A stretch of 64,000 bases of DNA from Salipiger mangrovisoli (GTDB lineage Bacteria; Pseudomonadota; Alphaproteobacteria; Rhodobacterales; Rhodobacteraceae), in NCBI RefSeq assembly GCF_015223355.1, contig NZ_JADFFK010000004.1:186001-250000 (forward strand), written 5' to 3'. How positions within the stretch are numbered: position 1 is the stretch's first letter; each line of letters starts with the position of its first letter. The notes beneath the pieces were generated by a model. It was not told the DNA's origin. It worked only from the letters and a program-made list of their open reading frames with translations, and ran no database searches. Shown here piece by piece: positions 61,682 to 64,000 of this stretch. The translations under genes and the position numbers were made by a program.

Positions 61682-62683
61682 ATGGGCTTGGATACGGCAA
61701 AAGCGAAACCGCACGATCGCCTGGCGACGATGCTGTCCGACGAGATGGGCGCGGTGAACGCGCTGATCCGCGAGCGCATGGCGTCGAAACACGCGCCGCG
61801 CATTCCTGAGGTGACCGCGCATCTGGTCGAAGCGGGCGGCAAGCGCCTGCGCCCGATGCTGACGCTCGCAGCGGCGAATATCTGTAATTACGACGGCCCC
61901 TTCCACGTGCATCTCGCCGCGACGGTGGAGTTCATCCACACCGCGACGCTGCTGCATGACGACGTGGTGGACGAGAGCGGGCAGCGCCGTGGCCGCCCCA
62001 CCGCCAACTTGCTGTGGGACAACAAGTCTTCAGTTCTGGTCGGCGACTACCTCTTTGCCCGCAGCTTCCAGCTGATGACCGAAACCGGCAACTTGCGGGT
62101 GCTCGAGATCCTGTCGAACGCCTCGGCCACCATCGCCGAGGGCGAGGTGCTGCAACTGACCGCGGCGCAGGACCTGCGCACGAGCGAGGACATCTACCTT
62201 CAGGTGGTGCGCGGCAAGACCGCCGCACTCTTCTCGGCGGCGACCGAGGTGGGCGGCGTGATCGCAGGGGCAGACCCGGCACAGGTGCAGGCCCTCTTCG
62301 ACTATGGTGACGCGCTCGGCATCGCCTTCCAGATCGCCGACGATCTGCTTGACTACATGGGCGACAGCTCGGCGACCGGCAAGAATGTCGGCGACGACTT
62401 CCGCGAGCGCAAGCTGACCCTGCCGGTGATCAAGGCCGTCGCCGCCGCCGACGCCGAAGAGCGCGCCTTCTGGCAGCGCACCATCGAGAAGGGCAAGCAG
62501 GAAGACGGCGATCTCGAGCACGCGCTCAAGCTGCTCAACAAGCACGGCGCGCTGGACGCCACCCGCGAAGACGCGCTCGGATGGTCGGAAAAGGCCAAGG
62601 CCTCGATGGCGCGGCTGCCGCAGTCCGAAGTGCGCGACGTGATGATCGAACTGGCTGATTTCGTGGTGGCGCGGCTCTACTGA
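61682..62683 (+). CDS. ispB: Polyprenyl (octa/decaprenyl) diphosphate synthase
   Basis: A 333-residue trans-prenyltransferase that makes the ubiquinone side chain. The first Asp-rich motif is LLHDDVVDES (about residue 90), preceded by GGKRLRPMLTLAAA. The second is FQIADDLLDYMGD near 217. The residues before the first motif (small ones, as in HTATLLHDD) fit a long-chain product, likely decaprenyl in this bacterial group. It is convergent with ispE, only 10 bp apart. Confidence 0.94.
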   Translation: MGLDTAKAKPHDRLATMLSDEMGAVNALIRERMASKHAPRIPEVTAHLVEAGGKRLRPMLTLAAANICNYDGPFHVHLAATVEFIHTATLLHDDVVDESGQRRGRPTANLLWDNKSSVLVGDYLFARSFQLMTETGNLRVLEILSNASATIAEGEVLQLTAAQDLRTSEDIYLQVVRGKTAALFSAATEVGGVIAGADPAQVQALFDYGDALGIAFQIADDLLDYMGDSSATGKNVGDDFRERKLTLPVIKAVAAADAEERAFWQRTIEKGKQEDGDLEHALKLLNKHGALDATREDALGWSEKAKASMARLPQSEVRDVMIELADFVVARLY

Positions 62684-62693
62684 GCCCGCCTCC

Positions 62694-63578
62694 TCACCCC
62701 AGGCGCGGCATCGCTCGCGCCTGCTGATCCCCCAGAAGACCCTCGGCAATCCACCAGTCCGGTCGCGCGACGCGCAGCGCGGCAGCCGCTGCACCGGCGT
62801 CTGCCATCGTGGCGAAGAGGCCGAAGCAGGTCGCCCCGGATCCCGACATGCGTGCGAGGCGGCAGCCCGGCAGCGCCGCCAATTCCCCGAGAACCACCCC
62901 GATCATCGGCTCCAGCGCGCTTGCCGCCGGCTCCATGTCGTTGCGCATGTCCTTCAGCCAGGCAATCAGCACCTCTGCGTCGGGAAACTCCGGCAGCGGC
63001 TCGGGCATCGGGGGATTGTCGCGCGCTGTCAGGCTGCGGAAGATCCGAGGGGTCGAGACCGGCACGCGCGGATTGACCAGCACGGCGGGAAGCGGCGGCA
63101 GGTTGACCGGCTCCAGCCTTTCGCCGATGCCGCGCACCCGGACAGGGCGAGACGCAAGACACATGGGCACGTCAGCCCCGAGCGCGAGAAGCGCGGTCCC
63201 TGCCCGCGCCAGACCGCCTTCGTCCAGCGCCCCGGCTGCGGCCAGCATGGCCCGCGCCGTCGCCGCCGCATCGGCCGAACCGCCACCAATGCCCGAGGCG
63301 ACCGGCAGCAGCTTTTCCAGCGCGATCGCGGCCCCCTGCCCGTCGCCCACCATCGCGGCGGCGCGCAGCGCGAGATTGTCCCCGTCGGCGGGCAGCCCTG
63401 CGGCCTCCGGTCCCTCGAGACTCAGCGACAGCTCCGCCGCGGGCACGAGGCGCAATACATCGCCCACCGGCGCGAAGACGACCAGCGAGTCGAGGAGGTG
63501 ATACCCATCGTCGCGCTGGCCGGTGATGTGCAGGGTCAGATTGATCTTCGCCGGGGCGAAGACGTCAGTCGGCGTCAT
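62694..63578 (-). CDS. ispE: 4-(cytidine 5'-diphospho)-2-C-methyl-D-erythritol kinase
   Basis: A 294-residue GHMP kinase of the MEP isoprenoid pathway. [20 protein letters not shown] is the catalytic Lys block, [20 protein letters not shown] is the ATP-binding loop (about residues 90-109), and [12 protein letters not shown] near 244 is the C-terminal motif. Its start lies 14 bp inside the end of the TPR gene, so they are likely co-transcribed. With the convergent ispB it places two isoprenoid genes side by side. Confidence 0.95.
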   Translation of the reverse strand: MTPTDVFAPAKINLTLHITGQRDDGYHLLDSLVVFAPVGDVLRLVPAAELSLSLEGPEAAGLPADGDNLALRAAAMVGDGQGAAIALEKLLPVASGIGGGSADAAATARAMLAAAGALDEGGLARAGTALLALGADVPMCLASRPVRVRGIGERLEPVNLPPLPAVLVNPRVPVSTPRIFRSLTARDNPPMPEPLPEFPDAEVLIAWLKDMRNDMEPAASALEPMIGVVLGELAALPGCRLARMSGSGATCFGLFATMADAGAAAAALRVARPDWWIAEGLLGDQQARAMPRLG

Positions 63579-64000
63579 GCGCCACCTTCAACGGCGGCCG
63601 GCCCTCCTCGGCCAGAACCGTGTCCAGCCCGACCGCCAGCTTGCGGCGGATGCGCTCGGGATCGACATCATCCGAGGCGTCCTCCCAGCCGACGAAAGAC
63701 AGCGCGCGCTGCCATTGGAAGCGCGCCTCGACCTTGCGGCCCACGGCCCAATAGACGTCGCCCAGGTGATCGTTGACCACCGGGTCCACCGCCATCAGCT
63801 CGGCGGCGCGTTCCATGTGGCCCACCGCCTCGTCGTAGCGGCCGAGGCGATAAAGCGCCCAGCCAAGGCTGTCGACGATGTAACCGCTCTGCGGCTCCGC
63901 CTCGACCGCACGCTCGATCATCTCCAGCGCCTCGTCGAGGTTCACGTGGTGCTCGACCATGGAATAGCCAAGGTAGTTCAGCACCTGCGGCTGGTCCGGA
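63565..64000 (-). CDS. Tetratricopeptide-repeat protein, C-terminal part (cut by window edge)
   Basis: An open frame of 145 codons continuing past the right edge. Two clear TPR units are seen: the [20 protein letters not shown] block with [20 protein letters not shown], and [20 protein letters not shown] with [13 protein letters not shown]. This form is common in large TPR proteins encoded upstream of ispE in Rhodobacteraceae. The N-terminus and any signal sequence lie outside the window. Confidence 0.88.
   Translation of the reverse strand, partial: PDQPQVLNYLGYSMVEHHVNLDEALEMIERAVEAEPQSGYIVDSLGWALYRLGRYDEAVGHMERAAELMAVDPVVNDHLGDVYWAVGRKVEARFQWQRALSFVGWEDASDDVDPERIRRKLAVGLDTVLAEEGRPPLKVAHDAD

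Noticed and set aside
1-64000. CRISPR array, IS element, prophage or riboswitch
   Set aside because: No regularly spaced direct repeats, no transposase or phage genes, and no conserved riboswitch core were recognised anywhere in the window.

Overview
The window is a 64 kb chromosomal segment of a Rhodobacteraceae (roseobacter-group) alphaproteobacterium. The evidence is the GC-rich coding pattern and a set of genes typical of that family: GcrA, a DUF1150 gene directly after a small heat-shock gene, a divergent trxB/Lrp pair, phosphatidylcholine synthase, a Hint-domain protein, phaA-phaB and a pyrimidine-catabolic locus. There is no rRNA, insertion sequence, prophage or CRISPR array.

Positions 1-11.5 kb form an extracellular polysaccharide locus. 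The minus strand carries a beta-propeller secreted protein (cut by the window edge), a sugar transferase with an extra C-terminal domain, a beta-helix lyase-like protein, a UDP-glucuronate decarboxylase, a decayed sulfotransferase-like remnant, a GT4 glycosyltransferase and a Wzz-like protein. The plus strand carries a flippase that stops early and a Wzy/ligase. Two identical tRNA-Lys genes close the locus.

Positions 12-33 kb are mostly housekeeping: dapF-mtaB-paiB-like-pcs, an orphan ABC-2 permease, gcrA, an SLC13/TrkA-C permease, rimO, a LuxR regulator, tdk, the operon proC-csaA-hydroxyacid dehydrogenase, hsp20-DUF1150-phzF, an outer-membrane barrel, fused sat-cysC, trxB/lrp and a Hint protein.

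Positions 33-44 kb hold pgeF, midA and lgt, ubiK, a three-gene MacAB-like export operon, LysR, tRNA-Arg, LacI, and a Crp/Fnr gene divergent from a pseudo-receiver gene.

Positions 44-54.8 kb are a reductive pyrimidine degradation locus: preT, preA, dihydropyrimidinase, N-carbamoyl amidohydrolase and a NMT1-type ABC importer with an embedded GNAT gene. A RutR-type TetR regulator sits inside it. Palindromes close to the RutR site lie upstream of both preT and the amidohydrolase/rutR pair, so the locus looks like one regulon.

Positions 54.9-64 kb hold rpsD, an EAL phosphodiesterase, phaA and phaB (PHB precursor synthesis, with a perfect 25-bp palindrome over the phaB promoter), a ring-cleaving dioxygenase, a YdcH-like gene, a tRNA methyltransferase, a polyprenyl diphosphate synthase, ispE and a partial TPR gene.

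The most interesting non-coding signals are a family of intergenic repeats with an AAATA core, a terminator-like hairpin in the gcrA leader, a candidate small RNA downstream of rimO, and the RutR and phaB palindromes.
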